From assembly GCF_019093865.1 (NCBI RefSeq), contig NZ_JABJXD010000009.1:39390-103389 (forward strand): a DNA stretch of 64,000 nucleotides, written 5' to 3'. The notes under the pieces are model-generated. The model searched no databases. It was given only the letters and a program-made list of their open reading frames with translations, and had not been told where the DNA came from. The stretch comes from Lentibacillus saliphilus (GTDB lineage Bacteria; Bacillota; Bacilli; Bacillales; Amphibacillaceae). Shown here in pieces: positions 57,100 through 64,000 of this stretch (position 1 is its first letter; each line of letters begins with the position of its first letter). The translations under genes and the position numbers were made by a program.

Positions 57100-58818
57100 T
57101 TAGGCTTTAGCCGTTTTGTGATTAACAAATGCTACGACTTCTTCTGCCGTATCCATACCGAGTAACGTGTCCGTATAAGAAGCAAATTCTTTTTGAGATA
57201 AGCTGAGCAATTGGGAACGGGCGGGCAATATTGATGTTGCACTCATACTGAACTCATCGAGTCCAAGCCCGAGGAGCATTGGAATTGCCTGTGGGTCGCC
57301 ACCCATTTCACCACACATGCCGACCCATTTGCCTTCAGCATGGGCTGCCTCAATCACATTATGCACAAGTGATAGAATTGCTGGATTATATGGTTGATAT
57401 AAATAGGATACACGCTCATTCATTCGGTCAGCTGCCATAGTATATTGAATTAAGTCATTCGTGCCAATGCTAAAAAAGTCTACTTCTTTGGCAAACTGTT
57501 TGGCCATTACGGCTGTGGACGGAATTTCAACCATAATACCGACCTCGATATTGTCAGCAACCTCTACGCCATCTTTTTGAAGTGATTCCTTTTCTTCGAT
57601 TAGATATTTTTTAGCGTGACGAAATTCGTCCAGAGTCGCAATCATCGGAAACATGATTTGCAAATGACCATGCGCACTCGCGCGCAGTAATGCTCTCAAT
57701 TGTGGACGGAAAATATGCTCATTTTCTAGGCAAAAGCGAATCGCTCTAAAACCGAGAAAAGGATTCATTTCCTCTGGTAATTCCAGATAATCAAGGTTTT
57801 TGTCTCCACCGATATCAAGGGTACGAACGACAACAGGCTTACCATCCATTTTTTCTAACACGGTTTTATAGGCTTCATATTGTTCATCCTCAGAAGGCAT
57901 TTCCGATCTACCCATGTATAAAAATTCTGTACGGTATAGACCAATTGCTTCGGCGCCATTCTCAAGTGCTGCTTCAACGTCGTCAGGTGTACCAATATTG
58001 GCTGCGAGCAAAACGTCCTCTCCATCTGCTGTATAGGTTGGTTCGTCCTTAAGCTTTGCCCATTCTTCTTTTTGGGCCGCAAATTGTGTTTGTTTATTTT
58101 TGTATGCTTCAACAGTGTCTTGATCAGGGTTGATAATGACGTGACCATCAATGCCGTCAACAATTACGAGATCACCTTGAGATGTTTGTTCAGAAATGTG
58201 CTGTGTCCCAACAACAGCAGGAATATCAAGTGATCGCGCCATAATAGCAGAATGAGATGTACGACCACCAATATCTGTCGCAAAGCCCTTTACAAATTGT
58301 TTGTTTAACTGAGCTGTATCGGACGGGGTTAAGTCATGGGCGATGACCACAACCTCCTCGTCAATTAAAGCTGGATCAGGGAAGGCGACGCCTAGTAAAT
58401 GCGCTTTTACCCTGTTGGATACGTCTTTGATATCGGCAGCACGTTCCCGCATATATGCATTATCCATTGCTTCAAATATGGTGACAAAGTCTTGTACGGT
58501 ATGATCTAGGGCAGCTTCAGCTATTGCGTTTTCATCTGTAATTTTTGCTTTTATTGGACCAATGAGTTCTGGGTCATCAAGAATCAGTAAATGAGCGGAG
58601 AAAATTTCGGCTTGCGCATCACCCATTTTAATTTTGGCGTGGTTTTTAATCGTTTCAAGCTCTTGTTTGGATATTGCAAGCGCCTGTTCTAATCTATCTA
58701 TTTCCATTTGGGGATCATCTGCTTGCTTGTTCGTATAAGACAGATCTGGCAATACTAAATGATATGCTTTTGCGATTGCGATGCCATTTGCTGCTGCAAT
58801 ACCTGTTAAATTGTTCAT
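57100..58818 (-). CDS. ptsI: PTS enzyme I
   Basis: Enzyme I takes phosphate from phosphoenolpyruvate and hands it to HPr, starting all PTS sugar uptake. ATG 58818 gives 572 residues, the family length; ATG 58842 is possible but has no ribosome binding site. The phosphorylated His189 lies in [13 protein letters not shown], the PEP-binding segment [14 protein letters not shown] near 445, and the catalytic Cys in GMCGEMGG near 500. ptsH, which normally sits directly before ptsI, is missing here. Confidence 0.96.
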   Translation of the reverse strand: MNNLTGIAAANGIAIAKAYHLVLPDLSYTNKQADDPQMEIDRLEQALAISKQELETIKNHAKIKMGDAQAEIFSAHLLILDDPELIGPIKAKITDENAIAEAALDHTVQDFVTIFEAMDNAYMRERAADIKDVSNRVKAHLLGVAFPDPALIDEEVVVIAHDLTPSDTAQLNKQFVKGFATDIGGRTSHSAIMARSLDIPAVVGTQHISEQTSQGDLVIVDGIDGHVIINPDQDTVEAYKNKQTQFAAQKEEWAKLKDEPTYTADGEDVLLAANIGTPDDVEAALENGAEAIGLYRTEFLYMGRSEMPSEDEQYEAYKTVLEKMDGKPVVVRTLDIGGDKNLDYLELPEEMNPFLGFRAIRFCLENEHIFRPQLRALLRASAHGHLQIMFPMIATLDEFRHAKKYLIEEKESLQKDGVEVADNIEVGIMVEIPSTAVMAKQFAKEVDFFSIGTNDLIQYTMAADRMNERVSYLYQPYNPAILSLVHNVIEAAHAEGKWVGMCGEMGGDPQAIPMLLGLGLDEFSMSATSILPARSQLLSLSQKEFASYTDTLLGMDTAEEVVAFVNHKTAKA

Positions 58819-58842
58819 AAAACGCCACCAGTCCTTTGCCAT

Positions 58843-59012
58843 GTTTTACCGGCATTTACGGGTCTAAAATGAATTCCATTGGAAGGCTTATGTCAATTCT
58901 AAAGATGATTGTGGAAAATAGGCGGCCCCTAAAAAACCGGTTCGAATCATCGGGCATTCATTCTGACAAGCGTGCCAGGAGATGTACCCTTTACGAAATA
59001 CTGCTGTTTTCC
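58843..59012. other. Intergenic region before ptsI
   Basis: No HPr frame is visible on either strand. I see no clear promoter motif. Confidence 0.4.
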
Positions 59013-59957
59013 TTAGTCTTCTAGTTGCTTGGAGTTTAGTGTGTGCAATTGCTGTACAATCCAGTTGTATACTGCTTGATAAACCTCTTGATGATTGGAT
59101 TCATGCAATAGTTCATGTCGACCATCTTGGAAAAGCATCGTTATAATTTCGGTCAACCCAGCGTTAACATACATTTCGGCAGTTTTCCATACACCTCTAC
59201 CATAATGACCAACAGGATCTGAATCGCCGCTCATGATGAGCATCGGTAAATCGGGTCTAATTGCTTCATTGCGTGTGTCATTATGAATGAAGGCTAGACC
59301 CGTCATCAAATCATAAAAAAATTGCGCTGTCGGTACAAAACCGGTTAGAGGATCATCGTTATATGCTTGAACTGCTTCTGGATCTCTTGACAGCCAGTCA
59401 AAATCATCTTGATGGTCTGGAATCTTGCGATTATAAGAGCCAAACACCAATTGATTAAGAAACGTTGATTCCTTTTTTGGTGGGAGCAATAATGCAAGCT
59501 TTTGGGCAAAATGTGATGCAGACTCTGTATGATAGCCTGTGCCACAAAGAACAACGCCATCGACTAAATAACTGTGCTTTTGAATAAAGTGCCTGACGAG
59601 AAACGACCCCATGCTATGTCCGAACAGAAACAAAGGAATGTCCGGATATTGCTCTTTAATTAATCGCGTGATGGTGTATAGGTCATTTGATGTCTTGGAA
59701 AAGCCATCCTCATCGGCAAAATAGCCTAATTTTCCTTGTCTCACACCGGTTTGACCATGACCTCTGTGATCATTACCATAAACGACAATATTATGCGTCG
59801 CTAGAAAATTAGCGAAGGCGTCATAACGACCGATATGCTCAACCATTCCATGAGCTAATTGAACAACAGCGCTCGGTTTGTTGGAGGAGTTCGGTAGCCA
59901 TTTATTTACAAATATCTCTGTCCCATCATCCATCGTTAACCAGAAATCGTGTTTCAT
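59013..59957 (-). CDS. Alpha/beta hydrolase, monoglyceride lipase-like
   Basis: A 314-residue serine hydrolase of the Hydrolase_4 (lysophospholipase/monoacylglycerol lipase) group. The nucleophile is Ser115 in GHSMG, the oxyanion-hole region is HG (36-37) in AHGMVEH, and GNDHRGHG near 61-68 is typical of this subfamily. The acid is probably an Asp near 236 (GDSDPVG) and the base the His near 284 (DGRHELLHE). Cytoplasmic; the substrate is unknown. It is transcribed away from secG. Confidence 0.85.
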   Translation of the reverse strand: MKHDFWLTMDDGTEIFVNKWLPNSSNKPSAVVQLAHGMVEHIGRYDAFANFLATHNIVVYGNDHRGHGQTGVRQGKLGYFADEDGFSKTSNDLYTITRLIKEQYPDIPLFLFGHSMGSFLVRHFIQKHSYLVDGVVLCGTGYHTESASHFAQKLALLLPPKKESTFLNQLVFGSYNRKIPDHQDDFDWLSRDPEAVQAYNDDPLTGFVPTAQFFYDLMTGLAFIHNDTRNEAIRPDLPMLIMSGDSDPVGHYGRGVWKTAEMYVNAGLTEIITMLFQDGRHELLHESNHQEVYQAVYNWIVQQLHTLNSKQLED

Positions 59958-60156
59958 GAAATCATTCCTTGTTTATCATTGATTGTACATACTTCTATCA
60001 TAGAAGGTATTAACGGTTCTGTCCAAGACTAAGGGTGTTTGAAGCATGTAAAAACAAAAACGTTTGAATGAAAAGTGAAATATAACTTGCTATTAAAAAG
60101 AGAGTTATGCTAAAGTAAGATTAGCTATTGTGCGTTATGGGAGGTGTCGAGCGAAC

Positions 60157-60387
60157 ATGGAAGCGTTTGTTAATATATTATTGATCATTAATTCAATCGT
60201 TTTGATCGTTTTTGTTCTATTACAGACAGGAAAGAGTGCAGGGTTGTCGGGGGCAATCTCAGGTGGTGCTGAGCAGTTGTTCGGCAAGCAGAAAGCACGC
60301 GGACTTGATCTTGTCCTACACCGTGGCACGATTATTACGGGTGTACTGTTTTTTGTTCTTGCATTTTTAAGCGGTTATGTTTTTTAA
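60157..60387 (+). CDS. secG: Protein translocase subunit SecG
   Basis: SecG is the small helper subunit of the SecYEG channel. The 76-residue protein has two membrane helices (about 2-22 and 53-73) and the conserved loop SGGAEQLFG at 37-45. ATG 60157 follows GGGAGGTG by ten bases. The secG-est-rnr order matches B. subtilis (yvaL, est/yvaK, rnr). A strong terminator follows. Confidence 0.95.
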   Translation: MEAFVNILLIINSIVLIVFVLLQTGKSAGLSGAISGGAEQLFGKQKARGLDLVLHRGTIITGVLFFVLAFLSGYVF

Positions 60388-60401
60388 TATTAGCGATAGG
60401 T

Positions 60402-60440
60402 AGCCCTTATCACTTTAGTTATAGTGATAAGGGCTTTTTC
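60402..60440 (+). terminator. Terminator after secG
   Basis: AGCCCTTATCACT pairs perfectly with AGTGATAAGGGCT, then five T follow. Confidence 0.92.
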
Positions 60441-60547
60441 CGCGTTTAAAAATAAAGGGATGACTTGGGAAAAGGATTGTTTTTGTCTAGACTGAGAGTA
60501 TGATGGAATAAAAAGGGTATAGTAGGTAGAGAAGGAGAGGTACATAC

Positions 60548-61294
60548 ATGAAGATTGTGCAACCTAAACCATTTACATTTGAAGCAGGTCCGCGTGCGGT
60601 TTTATTGCTTCATGGGTTTACGGGTCATTCCGCTGATGTTCGCATGCTAGGGCGCTTTTTAGAAAAAAAAGGGTATTCAAGTCATGCGCCGATTTATCGA
60701 GGACATGGAACGACACCAGAAGCATTAATTCAGACGCATCCTGATCAGTGGTGGGAAGATGTTGTAGCTGCCTATGAGCACTTGGTAGATCTCGGCTATT
60801 CAGACATTGCTGTGGCAGGTCTGTCACTTGGTGGTGTGCTGGGACTGAAGCTTGCATATTCGCGAAATGTAAAAGCTGTTATACCAATGTGTACACCGAT
60901 GTTTTTTGATAATGAAACGCAGCTCACGAAAGGCTTCAAGCAGTTTGCTACAGAGTATAAACAAATGGAACAAAAAACGGAAGCAATCATCTCAGAGGAA
61001 TTAACGTCATTAATGCATGGTTCTGAGCATTTGTTTCAAGAACTTGGCCAGTTTATTGAAGAGGTAAGACGTGAGGTCGATACCATTTATACGCCGACAA
61101 TGGTCGTACAATCGCGACATGATCATATGATTAACCCTGATAGTGCACATTATATTTATAATCATGTTGAGGCCGAGGACAAAAAACTACAGTGGTATGA
61201 AGAATCTGGTCATGTCATTACACTCGATCAAGAAAAGGACAAGCTTCATGATGATATTTATCAATTTTTAGAAACGCTAGACTGGGACGTGTGA
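60548..61294 (+). CDS. est: Carboxylesterase Est
   Basis: A 248-residue alpha/beta hydrolase of the Est30 type, which hydrolyses short-chain esters. The catalytic Ser93 is in GLSLGG, the acid is the Asp in RHDHMI near 196, and the base is the His in SGHVITLD near 226. LLHGFTG near 21-26 forms the oxyanion hole. It lies between secG and rnr as in Bacillus, but the biological substrate is unknown. Confidence 0.92.
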   Translation: MKIVQPKPFTFEAGPRAVLLLHGFTGHSADVRMLGRFLEKKGYSSHAPIYRGHGTTPEALIQTHPDQWWEDVVAAYEHLVDLGYSDIAVAGLSLGGVLGLKLAYSRNVKAVIPMCTPMFFDNETQLTKGFKQFATEYKQMEQKTEAIISEELTSLMHGSEHLFQELGQFIEEVRREVDTIYTPTMVVQSRHDHMINPDSAHYIYNHVEAEDKKLQWYEESGHVITLDQEKDKLHDDIYQFLETLDWDV

Positions 61295-61346
61295 TTAATT
61301 TGTACAGACCCTGTCTATAATGATGTTGAAAGAAGGTGAACGTAAG

Positions 61347-63611
61347 ATGATAGAACGTATAAGACAATTTTTTAATGAACATGATACAAAGCCCTTATCA
61401 GTCCATGAATTAGAAGCTGAACTTGATGTACAAGAAGCGACTGATTTCAAAGATATGGTTAAAGCTCTAAATGAACTAGAGGAAAGCGGAGAACTCGTCC
61501 GAACGCGAAAAAACCGCTTTGGTCTACCTGAAAAAATGAACTTGATTCGTGGTAGAATTCAAATGCATGCGAAAGGGTTTGCATTTTTAATTCCCGATGA
61601 TGAAGATCGTTCGGATGTTTATATCCATCACTCTGATCTAGCTTCAGCTATGAACAATGATAAAGTGCTCGTCAGAGTTGAAAAAACAGATGATGAGCGC
61701 GGGCGCCCAGAAGGAACGGTTATCCGCGTTCTTGAACGCGCGACCCACCAAGTCGTCGGTACGTTTGAGGATACTGGTACATTTGGCTTTGTTATTGCGG
61801 ATGACAAGCGGATCCCGAACGATATATTTATACCAGAGCATATGAAACACGGTGCAGTGACTGGCCATAAAGTCATTGCCCAAATTACGAAATACCCTGA
61901 AGGACGCATGAGTGCTGAGGGTGAAATATCTAACATACTCGGACACAAAAATGATCCTGGTATTGATATCATATCGATTATTCATAAACACGGGATTACC
62001 GTTGACTTCCCAGATGAAGTACTCGAAGCAGCTGCTGCAGTGCCAGAAGAGATTTCAGAAGATGAACTGATGGGACGGAAAGATCTACGTCATGAAACGA
62101 TTGTAACGATAGACGGTGCCGATGCCAAGGATCTTGATGATGCGATTACTGTAAAAAAACTAGACAACGGGAACTATAAACTTGGCGTTTACATTGCCGA
62201 TGTGAGCTATTATGTGCCAGAAGGATCTCCAATTGACAAAGAGGCGTATGAACGTGGCACAAGTGTTTATCTTGTCGATCGTGTTATTCCGATGATTCCA
62301 CATCGGCTGTCAAATGGTATTTGTTCATTAAATCCTAAAGTGGACAGGCTGACACTCGGCTGCGACATGGAAATTGATCCAACCGGGAAAATTGTCAACC
62401 ATGATATTTTCCAAAGCGTCATTAAAACGACAGAACGCATGACGTATTCAGATGTTAATAAAATTCTGGTTGACAAGGATGACGCCGTAAGAGAGGCGTA
62501 CAAGCCATTAGTTCCGATGTTTGAGCAAATGGAAAAGCTTGCAGCCATTTTGAGATCGAAGCGCATGGGCCGTGGGGCAATTGACTTTGATTTCAAAGAA
62601 GCACAGGTGCTCGTTGATGACGAGGGGCGTGCTGAGGATGTTGTGCTCCGCGAACGACAGGTTGGCGAGCGGATGATTGAGGAATTCATGCTGGCAGCGA
62701 ACGAAACTGTTGCTGAGCATTTTCATTGGATGGACGTGCCATTTATTCATCGTATACACGAAGACCCTGATCAAAGTAAATTGCAGCATTTCTTCGAGTT
62801 TCTCGCTGGGCTTGGTTATTCTGTTAAAGGTACAGCAAATGAGGTGCATCCACAGGCCTTACAGAAGGTTTTAGAAGAAGCTGAAGGTCAGCCTGAGGAA
62901 ATGATTATTTCTAAGCTGATGCTGAGATCGATGAAACAGGCAAAGTATGACCCACAAAGCGTTGGGCACTTCGGATTGGCGACAGAGTTTTATACACACT
63001 TCACGTCACCGATCCGCCGTTACCCTGACCTGATCGTACACCGATTAATTCGCACCTATCTCATTAACAAAGACATCACAGGACAAACGATTGGTAAATG
63101 GAAGGAACAATTACCTGATATTGCCCGACACACATCAGAGAAAGAACGTACAGCCGTTGATGCAGAACGCGAAACAGATGACCTTAAAAAAGCGGAATAC
63201 ATGGAAACGAAAATTGGCGAAGTCTTCCCTGGCATCATTAGCTCCGTAACGAGCTTTGGCATATTTGTTGAATTGGAAAATACTGTTGAAGGTCTCGTCC
63301 ATGTGAGCTATTTAACGGACGACTACTATCATTTCGATCAGAGAAGCTATGCGTTAATTGGTGAAGTGACTGGCAACGTACTGCGGATTGGTGACGAAGT
63401 GAAGGTTAAAGTGATTGGGGTCAACCTTGATGAACGAGTCGTTGATTTCGAGCTTGTAGAAGCAGCAGGATCAAAACGAAAACAAAAGAAAAAAAGCAAG
63501 AACGGTAACGGCAAACATGACAAACGCGACAAACGTGGTAAAAATGATAAACTAAAAGCCGCCAAGAACAGTAAAAACGGTAATCGTAAAGCAAAAAAAC
63601 ATCGTAAATAA
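61347..63611 (+). CDS. rnr: Ribonuclease R
   Basis: RNase R is a processive 3'-to-5' exoribonuclease that degrades structured RNA and, with SmpB-tmRNA, non-stop mRNAs. ATG 61347 (GAAGGTGA upstream) gives 754 residues. An N-terminal helix-turn-helix (about 10-75) is followed by cold-shock domains (80-230), the RNB domain with DxKDLDD (about 252) and an S1 domain (about 625-705). The last 45 residues are very Lys-rich. The usual next gene, smpB, seems to be displaced by a repeat. Confidence 0.95.
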   Translation: MIERIRQFFNEHDTKPLSVHELEAELDVQEATDFKDMVKALNELEESGELVRTRKNRFGLPEKMNLIRGRIQMHAKGFAFLIPDDEDRSDVYIHHSDLASAMNNDKVLVRVEKTDDERGRPEGTVIRVLERATHQVVGTFEDTGTFGFVIADDKRIPNDIFIPEHMKHGAVTGHKVIAQITKYPEGRMSAEGEISNILGHKNDPGIDIISIIHKHGITVDFPDEVLEAAAAVPEEISEDELMGRKDLRHETIVTIDGADAKDLDDAITVKKLDNGNYKLGVYIADVSYYVPEGSPIDKEAYERGTSVYLVDRVIPMIPHRLSNGICSLNPKVDRLTLGCDMEIDPTGKIVNHDIFQSVIKTTERMTYSDVNKILVDKDDAVREAYKPLVPMFEQMEKLAAILRSKRMGRGAIDFDFKEAQVLVDDEGRAEDVVLRERQVGERMIEEFMLAANETVAEHFHWMDVPFIHRIHEDPDQSKLQHFFEFLAGLGYSVKGTANEVHPQALQKVLEEAEGQPEEMIISKLMLRSMKQAKYDPQSVGHFGLATEFYTHFTSPIRRYPDLIVHRLIRTYLINKDITGQTIGKWKEQLPDIARHTSEKERTAVDAERETDDLKKAEYMETKIGEVFPGIISSVTSFGIFVELENTVEGLVHVSYLTDDYYHFDQRSYALIGEVTGNVLRIGDEVKVKVIGVNLDERVVDFELVEAAGSKRKQKKKSKNGNGKHDKRDKRGKNDKLKAAKNSKNGNRKAKKHRK

Positions 63612-63634
63612 ATATGAGAACGCCGAGTTTGGAA

Positions 63635-63867
63635 TATAATTTTAAAGTTTAACAACAAAGACTAACAATGCTCACTACTAGCTCCGGAAATATACGCAGA
63701 CTCATGCGGGAGGAAGGCATAGGTTAGACCCCACAGTGCGATAGGGAAGGAAGGCTAAACCGCGACGACAATCGCCACGCCTTCATGACCAACATCGTGT
63801 TGGCCCGAGGCTAACCAGCAGCCACCCGCGGAAAGCGAAGTATATTTCCGGAGCGGTCGTATTGTTC
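63635..63867 (-). repeat. Composite dispersed repeat, copy 2 (inverted)
   Basis: This segment matches 33441-33466 and 33776-33945 in reverse complement, with about 90% identity by eye. It lacks the hairpin array of copy 1 and also lacks the GGGACA-type ends. Its middle instead contains CGGAAAGCGAAGTATATTTC and a GCGGGTGGCTG stretch. No coding frame is credible here. Confidence 0.85.
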
Positions 63868-63942
63868 AATTTTTTTGTTGAAATCTTTTTTCCTTGTCTC
63901 TGGCGTTTTTTTTTGTCATATAGAGTAAATTCTGTATTTCCA

Positions 63943-63992
63943 TTGGATTTTAGCGTTGTATTTGTTAAAATGTTCATACATACAGTAGGAGG
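63943..63992 (+). promoter_or_regulatory. Promoter and ribosome binding site for next gene (probably smpB)
   Basis: A -35 TTGGAT (63943-63948) and -10 TAAAAT (63966-63971) are 17 bases apart. AGGAGG at 63987-63992 puts a start codon right at or just after the window edge. By B. subtilis order this should be smpB. Confidence 0.65.
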
Positions 63993-64000
63993 AACGACGA

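Noticed and set aside
58843..59024. Small plus-strand frame upstream of ptsI as ptsH
   Set aside because: It has no HPr motifs and lies on the opposite strand to ptsI.

Overview
The window is chromosomal DNA from a low-GC Gram-positive bacterium of the Bacillaceae type. The gene order follows the Bacillus subtilis chromosome closely in several blocks. Markers of the group include an RF2 gene with a programmed frameshift, BshB2 (bacillithiol), HPr kinase with Crh, MinJ, CtsR- and CggR-type operators, and a glpD leader terminator. Many proteins are rich in Asp/Glu, which could fit a salt-tolerant or alkaliphilic lifestyle, but I cannot name the species. A c-type cytochrome lipoprotein and a Sco protein point to respiration; the folate/formate cluster also suggests some fermentative capacity.

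Layout: 0.1-6.5 kb holds prfB, a cytochrome c-551-like lipoprotein, ftsEX, a CtpB-type protease and MinJ. 7-12 kb is uvrBA behind a LexA-like box. 12-14 kb is yojF-bshB2 and two small membrane genes (yvlC, yvlD type). 14-18 kb is hprK-lgt-yvoD-ppaX-yvoF, followed by glpD with an antitermination-type leader. 20-27 kb is yvcD-trxB-yvcI-rapZ-yvcK-whiA-crh, then clpP on the opposite strand with a CtsR box, and a tRNA-Arg. 27.5-33.4 kb is an oligopeptide ABC transporter in the appDFABC order. 33.4-36 kb has a composite dispersed repeat and three minus-strand genes (YtkA-like lipoprotein, Sco, DeoR-type regulator with a Cys-rich domain). 36.4-37.3 kb has a paired SMR transporter and a glutaredoxin-like gene. 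37.5-44.7 kb is the cggR-gapA-pgk-tpiA-gpmI-eno glycolytic cluster.

The most unusual part is 45.5-57 kb: a very large BTAD/ATPase/TPR transcription factor followed by folD, a formate/nitrite channel, a folate ECF transporter subunit, folC, a formiminotransferase, a TSUP permease, a cyclodeaminase (FchA) and formate-THF ligase. Together they could strip a formimino group from an amino acid, pass it through folate, and recover ATP plus exported formate. The FolD protein has changed residues at three sites known to serve the cyclohydrolase reaction (Lys to Ile52, Gln to Leu96, Asp to Glu119), so FchA may supply that step. The rest of the window is ptsI (without ptsH), an alpha/beta hydrolase, and secG-est-rnr. 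A second, inverted copy of the 33-kb repeat lies between rnr and the presumed next gene, smpB.
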